DNA of 44,504 bases from Arthrobacter sp. Soil736 (GTDB lineage: Bacteria > Actinomycetota > Actinomycetes > Actinomycetales > Micrococcaceae). The stretch is from the NCBI RefSeq assembly GCF_001428005.1, contig NZ_LMSB01000027.1, positions 1 through 44,504 of the forward strand, given 5' to 3'. The notes beneath the pieces were generated by a model. That model saw only the letters and a list, made by a program, of their open reading frames with translations. It made no database searches and had not been told where the DNA came from. Positions within the stretch are counted from its first letter, which is position 1. The number at the start of each line of letters is the position of its first letter. Below are positions 17,611 to 25,528 of this stretch, piece by piece. The translations under genes and the position numbers were made by a program.

Positions 17611-18479
17611 TGCCCGGCAACCCCGGCTCCAGCCACCCGGGCAACGTACCCCTCCAGCCGAGCGAGCGCCGGCTGAGATGACGGATCGCCCACAGCATCC
17701 GCCCCGACCGCGTTAGCCACTGCCAGGGCCTGGGAGTAAGGAAGCCCCGCCCGCAGCGCCAGGACCAGAGCCGCGCAGAACGCGTCGCCCGCACCAATCG
17801 TATTGGCCACCGTCACGGCCGACGCCGGCGCCTCCGCCACCTTCCTGCCGTGCTCGAACATCGCCGACCCGTCCTTCCCGTACGTCACCGCCACCAGCTT
17901 GGCCTCTGCCAGCGCGGGAATCAGGTCGTACTCAGTCTCGTTGACGATCACCAGGTCGCACCGCTCCAGCAATTCGGCCGGCAGATCCATGGCCGGCGCC
18001 GCGTTCAGGACGAAGAACCCGGAGGAACGCCGGGCGGCATCCAGCACAACAGGCAGTCCAACCTCAAGCTGGCACAGCACCGTCTCGTCCGGCCTGAACT
18101 CCACGCCGTCCAGCGAGAACTTGGAGTTGGCGCCCGGGCACACCACGATCTGATTTTCGCCGTCGCTGTCCACCACGATCAGCGCGGTGCCCGTCGCATC
18201 GCCGTCGAGCACCGCCACGTCAGAAGTGTCCACTCCGGCAGCAGCAAGAGACTCCAGCATCAGGCGGCCCTGGGCGTCGTTGCCCACGGCTCCGATCATC
18301 CGGGCGCTCCCGCCCAGCCGGGCGGCGGCAACGGCTTGGTTGGCTCCCTTGCCGCCGGGCTGCTGCTGCAGGACGCCGCCGCCGATGGTTTCGCCGGCCG
18401 TGGGAAGCCGGTCGGTGGTGGCGATGATGTCGAGGTTGATGCTGCCGACGACGGTGACGGCAGGAAGTCGAGTGCTCAT
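17607..18479 (-). CDS. rbsK: Ribokinase (PfkB family)
   Basis: Phosphorylates ribose to ribose 5-phosphate with ATP. The 290-residue product shows the N-terminal PfkB signature (GSINLDII, then GGKGANQAVAAARLGG) and the C-terminal NTIGAGDAFCAAL motif with the catalytic Asp. ATG 18479 is preceded by AGGAC on the minus strand. The gene diverges from an MFS transporter and a nucleoside hydrolase; the hydrolase would release ribose from nucleosides, so the set forms a sensible salvage route. The shared 140-bp upstream region carries repeated operator-like sites. A close PfkB relative acting on another sugar or nucleoside cannot be excluded. Confidence 0.88.
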   Translation of the reverse strand: MSTRLPAVTVVGSINLDIIATTDRLPTAGETIGGGVLQQQPGGKGANQAVAAARLGGSARMIGAVGNDAQGRLMLESLAAAGVDTSDVAVLDGDATGTALIVVDSDGENQIVVCPGANSKFSLDGVEFRPDETVLCQLEVGLPVVLDAARRSSGFFVLNAAPAMDLPAELLERCDLVIVNETEYDLIPALAEAKLVAVTYGKDGSAMFEHGRKVAEAPASAVTVANTIGAGDAFCAALVLALRAGLPYSQALAVANAVGADAVGDPSSQPALARLEGYVARVAGAGVAGQ

Positions 18480-18525
18480 GGGAAGTCCTATCGGGTGAAG
18501 CCAGGGCGGCTGGATTAGGAAATAG

Positions 18526-18570
18526 TGTACGCCATGGTTGTACTTGTTCGTCATACATGGTTGTATAACA
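18526..18570. promoter_or_regulatory. Paired operator-like sites between divergent nucleoside genes
   Basis: CATGGTTGTA occurs at 18533-18542 and again at 18556-18565, 23 bp apart, or about two helical turns. The second copy is part of an inverted repeat ATACA-TGGT-TGTAT (18553-18566), and the first is flanked by GTAC on both sides. The sites lie between the ribokinase start (18479) and the MFS start (18619), where one repressor could control both directions. The regulator is not identified. Confidence 0.45.
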
Positions 18571-18618
18571 ACTCACATCCCAAAGGCAGGACCCGCCTGC
18601 AGAACAAAGGAGTTTGAT

Positions 18619-20055
18619 GTGAACAGCCCAACCCCGGTCACCACCTCGCCGCCAGCCGCCGTCGGTACCGAAACAAGCGCAGCCCAGCCGCAATTCGGCG
18701 GCCGCCGCGCTGCCCTGCTGATCTCCACGCTGCTGCTCGGCGTGCTTTCCTTCCAGCTCAACGCCAGCATGGTCACCCCGGCGCTGCCCCAGATCGCCGC
18801 CAGCTTCGGCCAAAGCGCCGACAGCGCCGCCCCCGTGCAGTCCATGTTCTTCCTCGCCGGAGCCATCGCCGGCCCGGTGATCGGACGGTGGAGCGACTTC
18901 ATCGGCCGCCGCGCCGCGCTGCTGCTGGTCCTCGGCATCATGGGCGCCGGAACCCTTCTCTGCATCGCAGCCCCGACGCTGCCCATGCTCATTGCCGGCA
19001 GGTTCCTCCAGGGCGTCTCCAGTGCCGTCTTCGCCCTTGCGTACATCGTTCTCAGCGAGAACCTGCACGCCCGCCTGTTCGGCACCTCTGTCGGGATCAT
19101 CGCGGCCATCAACGGCGGGATCGGCGGCGTGGACGGCTACGTCGGCGGCCTGATGGCCGAGACCCTCGGATTCCGGTCCATCTTCGTCGTCGTGCTGGTG
19201 CTGACCGCCGTCGCCGCCGGCTGCATCCTCAAGATCGTCCCGAAGGGACGGCCCCAGGGCGTCCGCGGCGCCATGGACTGGTGGGGAGCGGGCTCGCTCT
19301 CGGTGTTCCTCGTCTTCATCACCTACTTCGTCTCCGGCGGATCGGCCGCCGGCTGGACCGCCCCCAGCACCCTGGCCCTGCTGGCCGGCACCGTCGCGTC
19401 CTTCGCCGCCTTCTGGATGATCGAGAAGAAGCGCAGCCACCCGCTCATCGCCGTCCACCACCTGCGCTCCCGCCAGGTCTGGGCCGTCATCGCCACCACC
19501 GTCCTCACCCTCGCGGGCATCTTCGCCGTCATCAACTTCACGGTCGTGCTGCTCAGCCAGGACGCCCGCCACGGCTTCGGGTTCAGCGCGTCCCTCTCCG
19601 CCCTGCTGTTCCTGACCCCGGCCGCCCTCATCGGCGTATTCGCCGCACCGCTCGCCGGCTGGCTCGCCGACCGCCGTGGCTGGATCAAGACCCTGCGCGC
19701 CGGAACCGGGCTGAGCCTGGCCTGCGCCATCGCCGCCGCCACGTTCTCCGACAACCAAGTGGCGGTGATGATCGCCGTCGCATCCCTCGGAATCTTCTAC
19801 AACGGCTTCTTTCTGACCGCCATTAACGGGCTCTCCGTCCTGCTCTCGCCCAAGGAAGCCCCCGCCGCCCTGCCCGGCATCAACGGTGCCTCCTTCGGCA
19901 TCGGGGCGAGCCTCGGCGTCGTCATCGTCGCACCGTTCGCCGCCCAGGCCACCTCCGCCGGCTACGCCACCGCGCTCTGGATCTCGGTAGCCATCACGGC
20001 GGCCGCGTTCATCGTCAGCCTCTTCGTCGCCGCCCCCAAGGGCGAATCCCTCTGA
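18619..20055 (+). CDS. MFS transporter, probable nucleoside importer
   Basis: Integral membrane transporter of the major facilitator superfamily, 478 residues with about a dozen or more hydrophobic segments. The MFS motif A is visible in the second to third helix loop (GRWSDFIGRRAALL), with a weaker repeat in the second half (GWLADRRGWIKT). GTG 18619 is chosen because AAAGGAG lies 6 nt upstream; an ATG two bases earlier runs into a stop at once. Longer in-frame starts would run through the operator region. The nucleoside hydrolase gene follows after 43 bp, so the two are probably co-transcribed and the substrate is likely a nucleoside. Drug efflux is possible by family, since many similar MFS proteins export drugs. 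Confidence 0.85.
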   Translation: MNSPTPVTTSPPAAVGTETSAAQPQFGGRRAALLISTLLLGVLSFQLNASMVTPALPQIAASFGQSADSAAPVQSMFFLAGAIAGPVIGRWSDFIGRRAALLLVLGIMGAGTLLCIAAPTLPMLIAGRFLQGVSSAVFALAYIVLSENLHARLFGTSVGIIAAINGGIGGVDGYVGGLMAETLGFRSIFVVVLVLTAVAAGCILKIVPKGRPQGVRGAMDWWGAGSLSVFLVFITYFVSGGSAAGWTAPSTLALLAGTVASFAAFWMIEKKRSHPLIAVHHLRSRQVWAVIATTVLTLAGIFAVINFTVVLLSQDARHGFGFSASLSALLFLTPAALIGVFAAPLAGWLADRRGWIKTLRAGTGLSLACAIAAATFSDNQVAVMIAVASLGIFYNGFFLTAINGLSVLLSPKEAPAALPGINGASFGIGASLGVVIVAPFAAQATSAGYATALWISVAITAAAFIVSLFVAAPKGESL

Positions 20056-20098
20056 CATCCCGTCCCAAACCAGCACCAACGAAACGAGAACCACCGCA

Positions 20099-21106
20099 AT
20101 GACCACGCCCACCAGCCACCCGTTCTACCTCGACTGCGACACCGGCATCGACGACGCCCTCGCCCTGGCCTACCTGCTCGCCTCCCCGCAGGCGGATGTC
20201 CGGGGGATCGGCACCGTCAGCGGCAACGTCAGTGCCGCCGTCGGCGCCCGCAACACCCTGGACCTGCTCCAGCTCGCCGGGCACGCGCACATCCCCGTCG
20301 CTCTTGGAGCCCACGACCCCCAAGCCGGCACGTTCCACGGCGGGGCGCCGCACGTCCACGGCGCCAACGGCATCGGCGAGGTCTCGCTGGACGCGGCCGC
20401 CGCCGTACTGGCGCCGGAATCCGCGGCGGAGATGCTCGTGCGGCTCGCCCACGAACACCCCGGCACGCTGCGGGTCCTCGCCATCGGCCCGCTCACCAAC
20501 ATCGCCGAGGCCCTGCGGCTGGATCCGGAGCTTCCCCGGCTGGTGGAGGAGATCACCATCATGGGCGGGGCCGCGCTGGCTCCCGGAAACATCACTGCGG
20601 TGGCGGAGGCGAACATCGCCAACGACCCCGAGGCCGCCGCGGACGTCTTCGCCGCCGACTGGAACGTCACCCTGGTGCCGCTGGATGTGACCATGTCCAA
20701 CGTGCTGGAGGAAAGCCACCGGCAGGAGCTGCTGGCGGCAGGCCACCCGGTTCCGCAGGCGCTGGGGGAGATGCTCAGCTACTATTTCCGGTTCTACGAG
20801 GGCATCTTCGGCCGGGCCTGCTCCGCCATGCACGACCCCCTCGCCGCGGCGCTCGCGGTGGGCGGCGTTAAAGCCGCCGTTGCCCCGCTGGTGCGTGTCG
20901 ACGTCGACACTACCGACGGTCCCGGACGCGGCCAGACCGTCTGCGACCTCCGCGGACTCTACCTGGACTATCCGGCGCAGCCGGGCGCCCGCTGCCGGGT
21001 GGTGCTGGCGCTCGACGGCGACTTCGCGCCGCACCTGGTGGAGGTGCTGCTGTCGCTTGATCAGAGCACGACGGCGGGAGTTGCCGTGCGTGCGGCGGTC
21101 GCCTGA
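20099..21106 (+). CDS. Nucleoside hydrolase (IunH/Rih family)
   Basis: Splits ribonucleosides into base and ribose. The 335-residue product begins with the calcium-binding signature (DCDTGIDDALAL) and has later conserved blocks GPLTNIAEAL, IMGGAALAPGN and ANIANDPEAA. A C-terminal region around MHDPLAAALAV supplies the last metal-binding Asp. Length is normal. It follows the MFS gene and faces the ribokinase gene across a shared regulatory region, so released ribose can be phosphorylated by the neighbour. Purine or pyrimidine preference is not visible. Confidence 0.9.
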   Translation: MTTPTSHPFYLDCDTGIDDALALAYLLASPQADVRGIGTVSGNVSAAVGARNTLDLLQLAGHAHIPVALGAHDPQAGTFHGGAPHVHGANGIGEVSLDAAAAVLAPESAAEMLVRLAHEHPGTLRVLAIGPLTNIAEALRLDPELPRLVEEITIMGGAALAPGNITAVAEANIANDPEAAADVFAADWNVTLVPLDVTMSNVLEESHRQELLAAGHPVPQALGEMLSYYFRFYEGIFGRACSAMHDPLAAALAVGGVKAAVAPLVRVDVDTTDGPGRGQTVCDLRGLYLDYPAQPGARCRVVLALDGDFAPHLVEVLLSLDQSTTAGVAVRAAVA

Positions 21107-21130
21107 CCGCGGGACCGGTGCTCCATTAAA

Positions 21131-21165
21131 ACGCTGAGGGCCACGCCCACCGTGGCCCTCAGCGT
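21131..21165. terminator. Bidirectional hairpin terminator
   Basis: A perfect 15-bp inverted repeat (ACGCTGAGGGCCACG at 21131-21145 and its complement at 21151-21165) with a 5-base loop separates two convergent genes, the nucleoside hydrolase (+) and the SDR (-). There is an A-rich tract on the left (TTAAA) and no long T-run on the right. It probably ends both transcripts. Confidence 0.8.
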
Positions 21166-21176
21166 GAACTCGCTGC

Positions 21177-21956
21177 TTACTCGGGGGTCACGTAGGCTCC
21201 GGCAATGCCGCCGTCGACGAGGAAGGTGGAGGCGGTGATGAATGACGCATCATCGCTGGCAAGGAAGGCCACGGCAGCGGCCAACTCCTCAGGTTCGGCG
21301 AACCTGCCGAGGGGAACATGGACGAGCCGGCGGGCGGCCTTCTCGGGGTCCTTGGCAAAGAGCTCTTTCAGCAGTGGCGTGTTGACGGGGCCAGGGCACA
21401 GGGCATTCACCCGGATGCCCTGGCGGGCGAACTCGACACCCAGTTCGCGGCTCATCGACAGGACGCCGCCCTTGGAGGCGCTGTAGGAGATCTGGGAAGT
21501 GGCAGCGCCCATTACGGCGACAAAGGATGCCGTGTTGATGATGGACCCTTTGCCCTGCGCCTGCATGTATGGCAGGGCATACTTGCAGCAGTAGAACACG
21601 GAGGTGAGGTTCACTTCCTGCACCCTCCGCCATGCGTCGATTCCCGTATCGATGATGGAGGCGTCGTCCGCCGGGGAGATTCCGGCATTGTTGAACGAGA
21701 TGTCGACGCTTCCGTAGGTTTCGTTGGTCACGGCGTAGAGGTTCTTGACCTCTTCTTCGCTGGTGACATCGACCTTGACGAACAGTCCGTCGACCTCTTC
21801 AGCGGCACGCTGCCCGGCAGTCGGATCGAGATCGGCGATAACAACGTGGGCTCCTTCGGCGGCGAACCGACGTGCAGTTGCCAGGCCGATTCCGCTTGCG
21901 CCTCCGGTGATGACTGCGCTGCGGCCTTTGAGTCGGTTGGAGATGACTTCAATCAT
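21177..21956 (-). CDS. SDR-family NAD(P)-dependent dehydrogenase
   Basis: Classical short-chain dehydrogenase, 259 residues. Visible motifs are TGGASGIG (cofactor binding, near residue 17-24), NNAG, the catalytic YSASK and a PGPVNTPL loop. Asp in IADLDP after the second strand suggests NAD preference. ATG 21956 has GAGGAAAAG upstream and lies 22 bp after the aldehyde dehydrogenase stop, making this the last gene of a five-gene leftward operon. In this setting it is the best candidate to oxidise the alcohol of a gamma-glutamylated amino alcohol to an aldehyde, the step done by the flavoenzyme PuuB on putrescine; no PuuB-like gene is present. The role is inference; the family is certain. Confidence 0.85.
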   Translation of the reverse strand: MIEVISNRLKGRSAVITGGASGIGLATARRFAAEGAHVVIADLDPTAGQRAAEEVDGLFVKVDVTSEEEVKNLYAVTNETYGSVDISFNNAGISPADDASIIDTGIDAWRRVQEVNLTSVFYCCKYALPYMQAQGKGSIINTASFVAVMGAATSQISYSASKGGVLSMSRELGVEFARQGIRVNALCPGPVNTPLLKELFAKDPEKAARRLVHVPLGRFAEPEELAAAVAFLASDDASFITASTFLVDGGIAGAYVTPE

Positions 21957-21978
21957 TTTGCTTTTCCTCGTCTTGTGT

Positions 21979-23346
21979 TCAGGCGGTGGTGGAGATGAAA
22001 ACGTTCTTGGTTTCGGTGAAGGCGTTGAGGGCGTCAGGTCCCAGCTCACGGCCCAGGCCTGACTGCTTAAATCCGCCAAACGGCGTGGAGTACCTGACGG
22101 ATGAATGCGAGTTGACGGAGAGGTTTCCGGATTCCAGTCCGCGGGCAACGCGCAGGGCCCGTCCGATGTCCCTGGTCCAGATGGAGCCGGACAGGCCGTA
22201 GATGGTGTCGTTGGCCAGGTGGAGCGCGTCAGCTTCGTCCGTGAAGGGGACTACTGCCACGACCGGGCCAAAGATCTCCTCCTGCATCACCCGGTCCTCG
22301 CGGGACGGAGTCAGGACGGTGGGCGGGAACCAGAACCCCTTGCCTTCGGGCGCCGATCCGCGGAATGCGACGGGCGCTCCATCAGGCACGAAGCCTGTCA
22401 CGGTGCGGTGTTGCGCGGCGGAAATCAGCGGCCCCATGAACACGTCCTCGTCGCGGGGGTCCCCGACTTTCAGCGCTTTGACTGCAGGTTCAAGCAGTTC
22501 GAGGAACCTTTCGAACACATCGTGCTGAACCAGGATGCGGGACCGGGAGCAGCAGTCCTGGCCCGCATTATCAAAGGCCGCACCCGGGGCTGCTGCGGCG
22601 GCCGCCTCCAGATCTGCGTCAGCGAAGATAATATTCGCGCTCTTGCCGCCCAGTTCCAGGGTCACCGGCTTAACCTGCTCAGCGCAACCTGCCATGATCC
22701 GCTTGCCGACGCCCGTTGAACCGGTGAAAACCACCTTGCGCACAGCCGGGTGTGTGACGAAGCGTTCTCCGACGACGGATCCCTTACCGGGAATGATCTG
22801 GAGCACACCGTCGGGCAGTCCGGTTTCCCGGGCAAGCTGCCCGAGGCGCAGGGCGGTCAACGGCGTCAGCTCGGCAGGCTTGAGGACGACGGTGTTGCCC
22901 GCTGCAAGCGCCGGAGCAAATCCCCACGCGGCAATGGGCATCGGGAAGTTCCACGGGACGATGACCCCCACAACACCCAAGGGTTCGTTGAAGGTGACAT
23001 TGACGCCTCCGGCAACAGGGATCTGCTGGCCTGTGTGGCGTTCCGGGGCGCCGGAATAGTACGCGAGGACGTCCCGGACGTTTCCTGCCTCCCAGCGTGC
23101 GTTTCCGATGGTGTGACCGGCGTTGATCACTTCGAGTTGGGCGAGGTTCTCAAGGTCGGCGTCTACTGCAGCGGCGAAGCGGCGCAGCAGCAGTGCCCGG
23201 TCGGCGGGTGAGACGTTGCGCCACGTTTCAAAGGCCACGGCGGCCTTTTCGATTGCCCGGTCCGTTTCTTCCAGTGTGGCGAGCGGGACCGTTTCAATGA
23301 TCTCTTCCGTGGCCGGGTTCAGGACGTCAAACGTGCTGGTGGACAT
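21979..23346 (-). CDS. Aldehyde dehydrogenase (PuuC-like)
   Basis: NAD(P)-dependent aldehyde oxidation, 455 residues. The family motifs are present: VIVPWNFP, FTGSTGVGKRI, the catalytic Glu in LELGGKSANI and the catalytic Cys in AGQDCCSRSR. The double cysteine and the length fit gamma-glutamyl-aminoaldehyde or betaine aldehyde dehydrogenases. ATG 23346 overlaps the end of the PuuD-like gene by 20 bp, so they are likely translationally linked. In the pathway it should turn the gamma-glutamylated aldehyde into the acid before hydrolysis. Substrate is inferred from neighbours. Confidence 0.88.
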   Translation of the reverse strand: MSTSTFDVLNPATEEIIETVPLATLEETDRAIEKAAVAFETWRNVSPADRALLLRRFAAAVDADLENLAQLEVINAGHTIGNARWEAGNVRDVLAYYSGAPERHTGQQIPVAGGVNVTFNEPLGVVGVIVPWNFPMPIAAWGFAPALAAGNTVVLKPAELTPLTALRLGQLARETGLPDGVLQIIPGKGSVVGERFVTHPAVRKVVFTGSTGVGKRIMAGCAEQVKPVTLELGGKSANIIFADADLEAAAAAAPGAAFDNAGQDCCSRSRILVQHDVFERFLELLEPAVKALKVGDPRDEDVFMGPLISAAQHRTVTGFVPDGAPVAFRGSAPEGKGFWFPPTVLTPSREDRVMQEEIFGPVVAVVPFTDEADALHLANDTIYGLSGSIWTRDIGRALRVARGLESGNLSVNSHSSVRYSTPFGGFKQSGLGRELGPDALNAFTETKNVFISTTA

Positions 23347-24091
23347 CGACTAGATTCTCCGTTCGTTCTTTGCGGTAGTTGCGGGCTGCTTCAATAAATC
23401 CCCTGAAAAGACGCAGGTCCTCCGGGTTCTGTTCGGGGTGGTACTGCACTCCCAGCACCCATCCCCCTGCTGTCGTCTCGAGTGCCTGTACGGTTCCGTC
23501 CTGCGCTGCCGCCGTCACACACAGTCCATCCGCGATCCGGTCCATGGCCTGGTGGTGGTAGCAGGGGGCGCTGGCCCGCGGCCCGAGCAGGCCTTCGCTG
23601 ATGCTGCCGGGCTTGGTGGTGAATTCGACATTGCCAAACACTCCAGGCGCCGGCTGGTAGTGGGCTGCGCCCGGATTGACGTCCGGAATATGTTGGATCA
23701 GGGATCCTCCGAGTGCGACGTTGAGGATCTGGGCGCCGCGGCAGATGGAAAACAGCGGAAGCCCAGTGGCCAGCGCTGCCCTGGTCAGGGCGATGTCGTG
23801 GGTGTCCCTCCCCGGTTGGGAGCGGGTCAGTTCATGAGGCTCCGCACCGTACTGCTCCGGGCCAACGTCGCTGCCGCCCGCGACAATGAGCCCGTCCAGG
23901 AGGTCAACGATGGTGGGGTCGGTGCCTACCGGCGGCAGCAGGACAGGTGTGCCGCCGGCAGCGACCACTGCCTGTACATAGGTTCCGGGCAAAATGGCCG
24001 CATCGGCCTTCCAAACTCCCCAGGAGGCCCCTTGGTAGTAGGTGGTGAGGCCGATTCTCGGTCGGTAGGAATCAGAGACGTTCAAAGCCAC
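23327..24091 (-). CDS. PuuD-like gamma-glutamyl hydrolase (class I GATase fold)
   Basis: Hydrolyses a gamma-glutamyl amide, releasing glutamate. The 254-residue product has the class I amidotransferase triad: nucleophile Cys in SICRGAQILN and the His-Glu pair in YHPEQNPED. GLIVAGGSDVGPEQYG matches the peptidase C26/PuuD family. GTG 24091 is taken as the start, with ATTGGGAG about 7 nt before it; the start overlaps the end of the ligase gene by 20 bp, and a TTG at 24085 is an alternative. A long open stretch upstream is only the shadow of the ligase gene. Its place between a glutamine-synthetase-like ligase and an aldehyde dehydrogenase strongly supports a gamma-glutamylation pathway. Confidence 0.87.
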   Translation of the reverse strand: MALNVSDSYRPRIGLTTYYQGASWGVWKADAAILPGTYVQAVVAAGGTPVLLPPVGTDPTIVDLLDGLIVAGGSDVGPEQYGAEPHELTRSQPGRDTHDIALTRAALATGLPLFSICRGAQILNVALGGSLIQHIPDVNPGAAHYQPAPGVFGNVEFTTKPGSISEGLLGPRASAPCYHHQAMDRIADGLCVTAAAQDGTVQALETTAGGWVLGVQYHPEQNPEDLRLFRGFIEAARNYRKERTENLVDVHQHV

Positions 24092-25454
24092 GCTTGTGCT
24101 CCCAATCTGTGACTGCACTGTCGAATGCTTTGAGTTCGACGTCGGCGGCGTGCACATAGTGGTCCACCACTTCGTCGCCGAAGGACTTGCGGGCGATTTC
24201 GCTGTTGACGAGCAGTGCACGCGAGTCACGAAGCGTCGTCGGGATCCGGTCGGCAGTGGACTCGTAGGCATTCCCGGCCGTGACGGGCTCAAGGGGCAAC
24301 TCGTTCTCGATGCCGTGAATAGCTGCCGCAATAAGTGCTGCCGCGGCCAGATAAGGGTTGACGTCACCGCCGCCCACACGGTTTTCCACGCGGAGGCTGG
24401 CGCCGCGCCCAACGATGCGCAGTGCACAACTGCGGTTGTCCAGGCCCCACGCGATGGCGGTTGGTGCGAAGCTGCCCTCGACGAAGCGCTTGTACGAGTT
24501 GATGTTTGGCGCCAGGAAGTACGAGAGTTCCTTCATGGCTGCCAGCTGGCCCGCGACGAAATGCTCCATCAGGGGGCTGAAGCCATGCTCACCGTCACCT
24601 GCAAGCACCGGATTGCCGTCCAGGTCCGTCAGGCTGAAGTGGATATGGCATGAACTGCCTTCCCGCTCGTTGTACTTGGCCATGAACGTGATGCTTTTTC
24701 CGTGCTTTCCCGCGATCTCCTTGGCACCGTTCTTGTAGAACGCGTGGCCGTCGCACGCGCGGAGCGCTTCGGCGTACCTGAAGGTGATTTCCTGCTGGCC
24801 GTAGTTGCACTCACCCTTTGAGGATTCGACCACGAGTCCGGCGCTTTCCATGCTGTTGCGGATGTCGCGGATGACCGGTTCGAGGCCGGCCGTCGCAAGC
24901 AGGGAGTAGTCGACGTTGTAGCGGGTGGACGGCTTCAGTCCCACATACTGCTTGTCCCATGCTTGCTCGTAGCTGTCGTCGAACATGATGAACTCAAGTT
25001 CCGTGCCGATGTGGGCACGGTATCCGAGGGCCTCGAGGCGTTCGATCTGGGCACGAAGGATCTGCCGCGGCGACTGGGTGACGGGGCGGCCATCAAGCCA
25101 GAGGATGTCGCACTGGACCATCGCCGTGCCCTCCAGCCATGGCACCAGCCGGAGCGTGCTGACGTCGGGCCGCATGACCATGTCCCCGTAGCCGTTTGCC
25201 CATGACGACATCGCGTATCCATCGACGGTGTTCATTTCCACGTCGACGGAAAGGAGGTAGTTGCAGCCTTCGGCGCCATGTCCAAGGACATCCTCCAGGA
25301 AGGACCTCGCGCCGCAGCGCTTGCCCTGCAGCCGGCCCAGCGAGTCGGTGATGGCTACGACCACCGTGTCGATTTCACCCGAGGCAACCTTCTGCTTCAG
25401 CTCCTCGACAGTCAGCTTTGCCTGGGAGTCTTTCCCTGCGATTTCATTGGTCAT
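24072..25454 (-). CDS. Glutamine-synthetase-like gamma-glutamylamine/amino alcohol ligase
   Basis: ATP-dependent ligase that joins glutamate to an amine through its gamma-carboxyl, 460 residues. Glutamine synthetase fold signatures are visible: GTELEFIMFDD (metal-binding Glu), CNYGQQEITFRYAEAL, ITFMAKYNEREGSSCHIHFSL (shortened here) and the Arg-containing NRSCALRIVGRG. The spacing and the permease, PuuD and dehydrogenase neighbours point to the PuuA/GlnA3/GlnA4 branch rather than ammonia-using GlnA. ATG 25454 is preceded by a weak GGAAA. Streptomyces GlnA4 acts on ethanolamine and GlnA3 on polyamines (established for those enzymes); with an ethanolamine-type permease and an SDR beside it, ethanolamine or another amino alcohol is the more likely substrate. 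Confidence 0.85.
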   Translation of the reverse strand: MTNEIAGKDSQAKLTVEELKQKVASGEIDTVVVAITDSLGRLQGKRCGARSFLEDVLGHGAEGCNYLLSVDVEMNTVDGYAMSSWANGYGDMVMRPDVSTLRLVPWLEGTAMVQCDILWLDGRPVTQSPRQILRAQIERLEALGYRAHIGTELEFIMFDDSYEQAWDKQYVGLKPSTRYNVDYSLLATAGLEPVIRDIRNSMESAGLVVESSKGECNYGQQEITFRYAEALRACDGHAFYKNGAKEIAGKHGKSITFMAKYNEREGSSCHIHFSLTDLDGNPVLAGDGEHGFSPLMEHFVAGQLAAMKELSYFLAPNINSYKRFVEGSFAPTAIAWGLDNRSCALRIVGRGASLRVENRVGGGDVNPYLAAAALIAAAIHGIENELPLEPVTAGNAYESTADRIPTTLRDSRALLVNSEIARKSFGDEVVDHYVHAADVELKAFDSAVTDWEHKRGFERL

Positions 25455-25528
25455 TTGATTTCCATAACTTCGATCGGGGTGTTGGACGTGATTCGTGCTC
25501 TCCGCCGTGTTGTGCCGGCGAGCGTGTT

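Noticed and set aside
18220..20112. 630-codon open frame on the minus strand, rich in Gly, Glu, Asp and Arg
   Set aside because: It is antisense to the MFS gene and overlaps ribokinase. The composition is that of a GC-frame shadow and no domain is visible.
20015..21034. 339-codon minus-strand frame
   Set aside because: Antisense to the nucleoside hydrolase, which has clear motifs.
21979..25454. Standard Puu putrescine pathway
   Set aside because: No PuuB-type flavin oxidase is present, and an SDR and ethanolamine-type permease are found instead.
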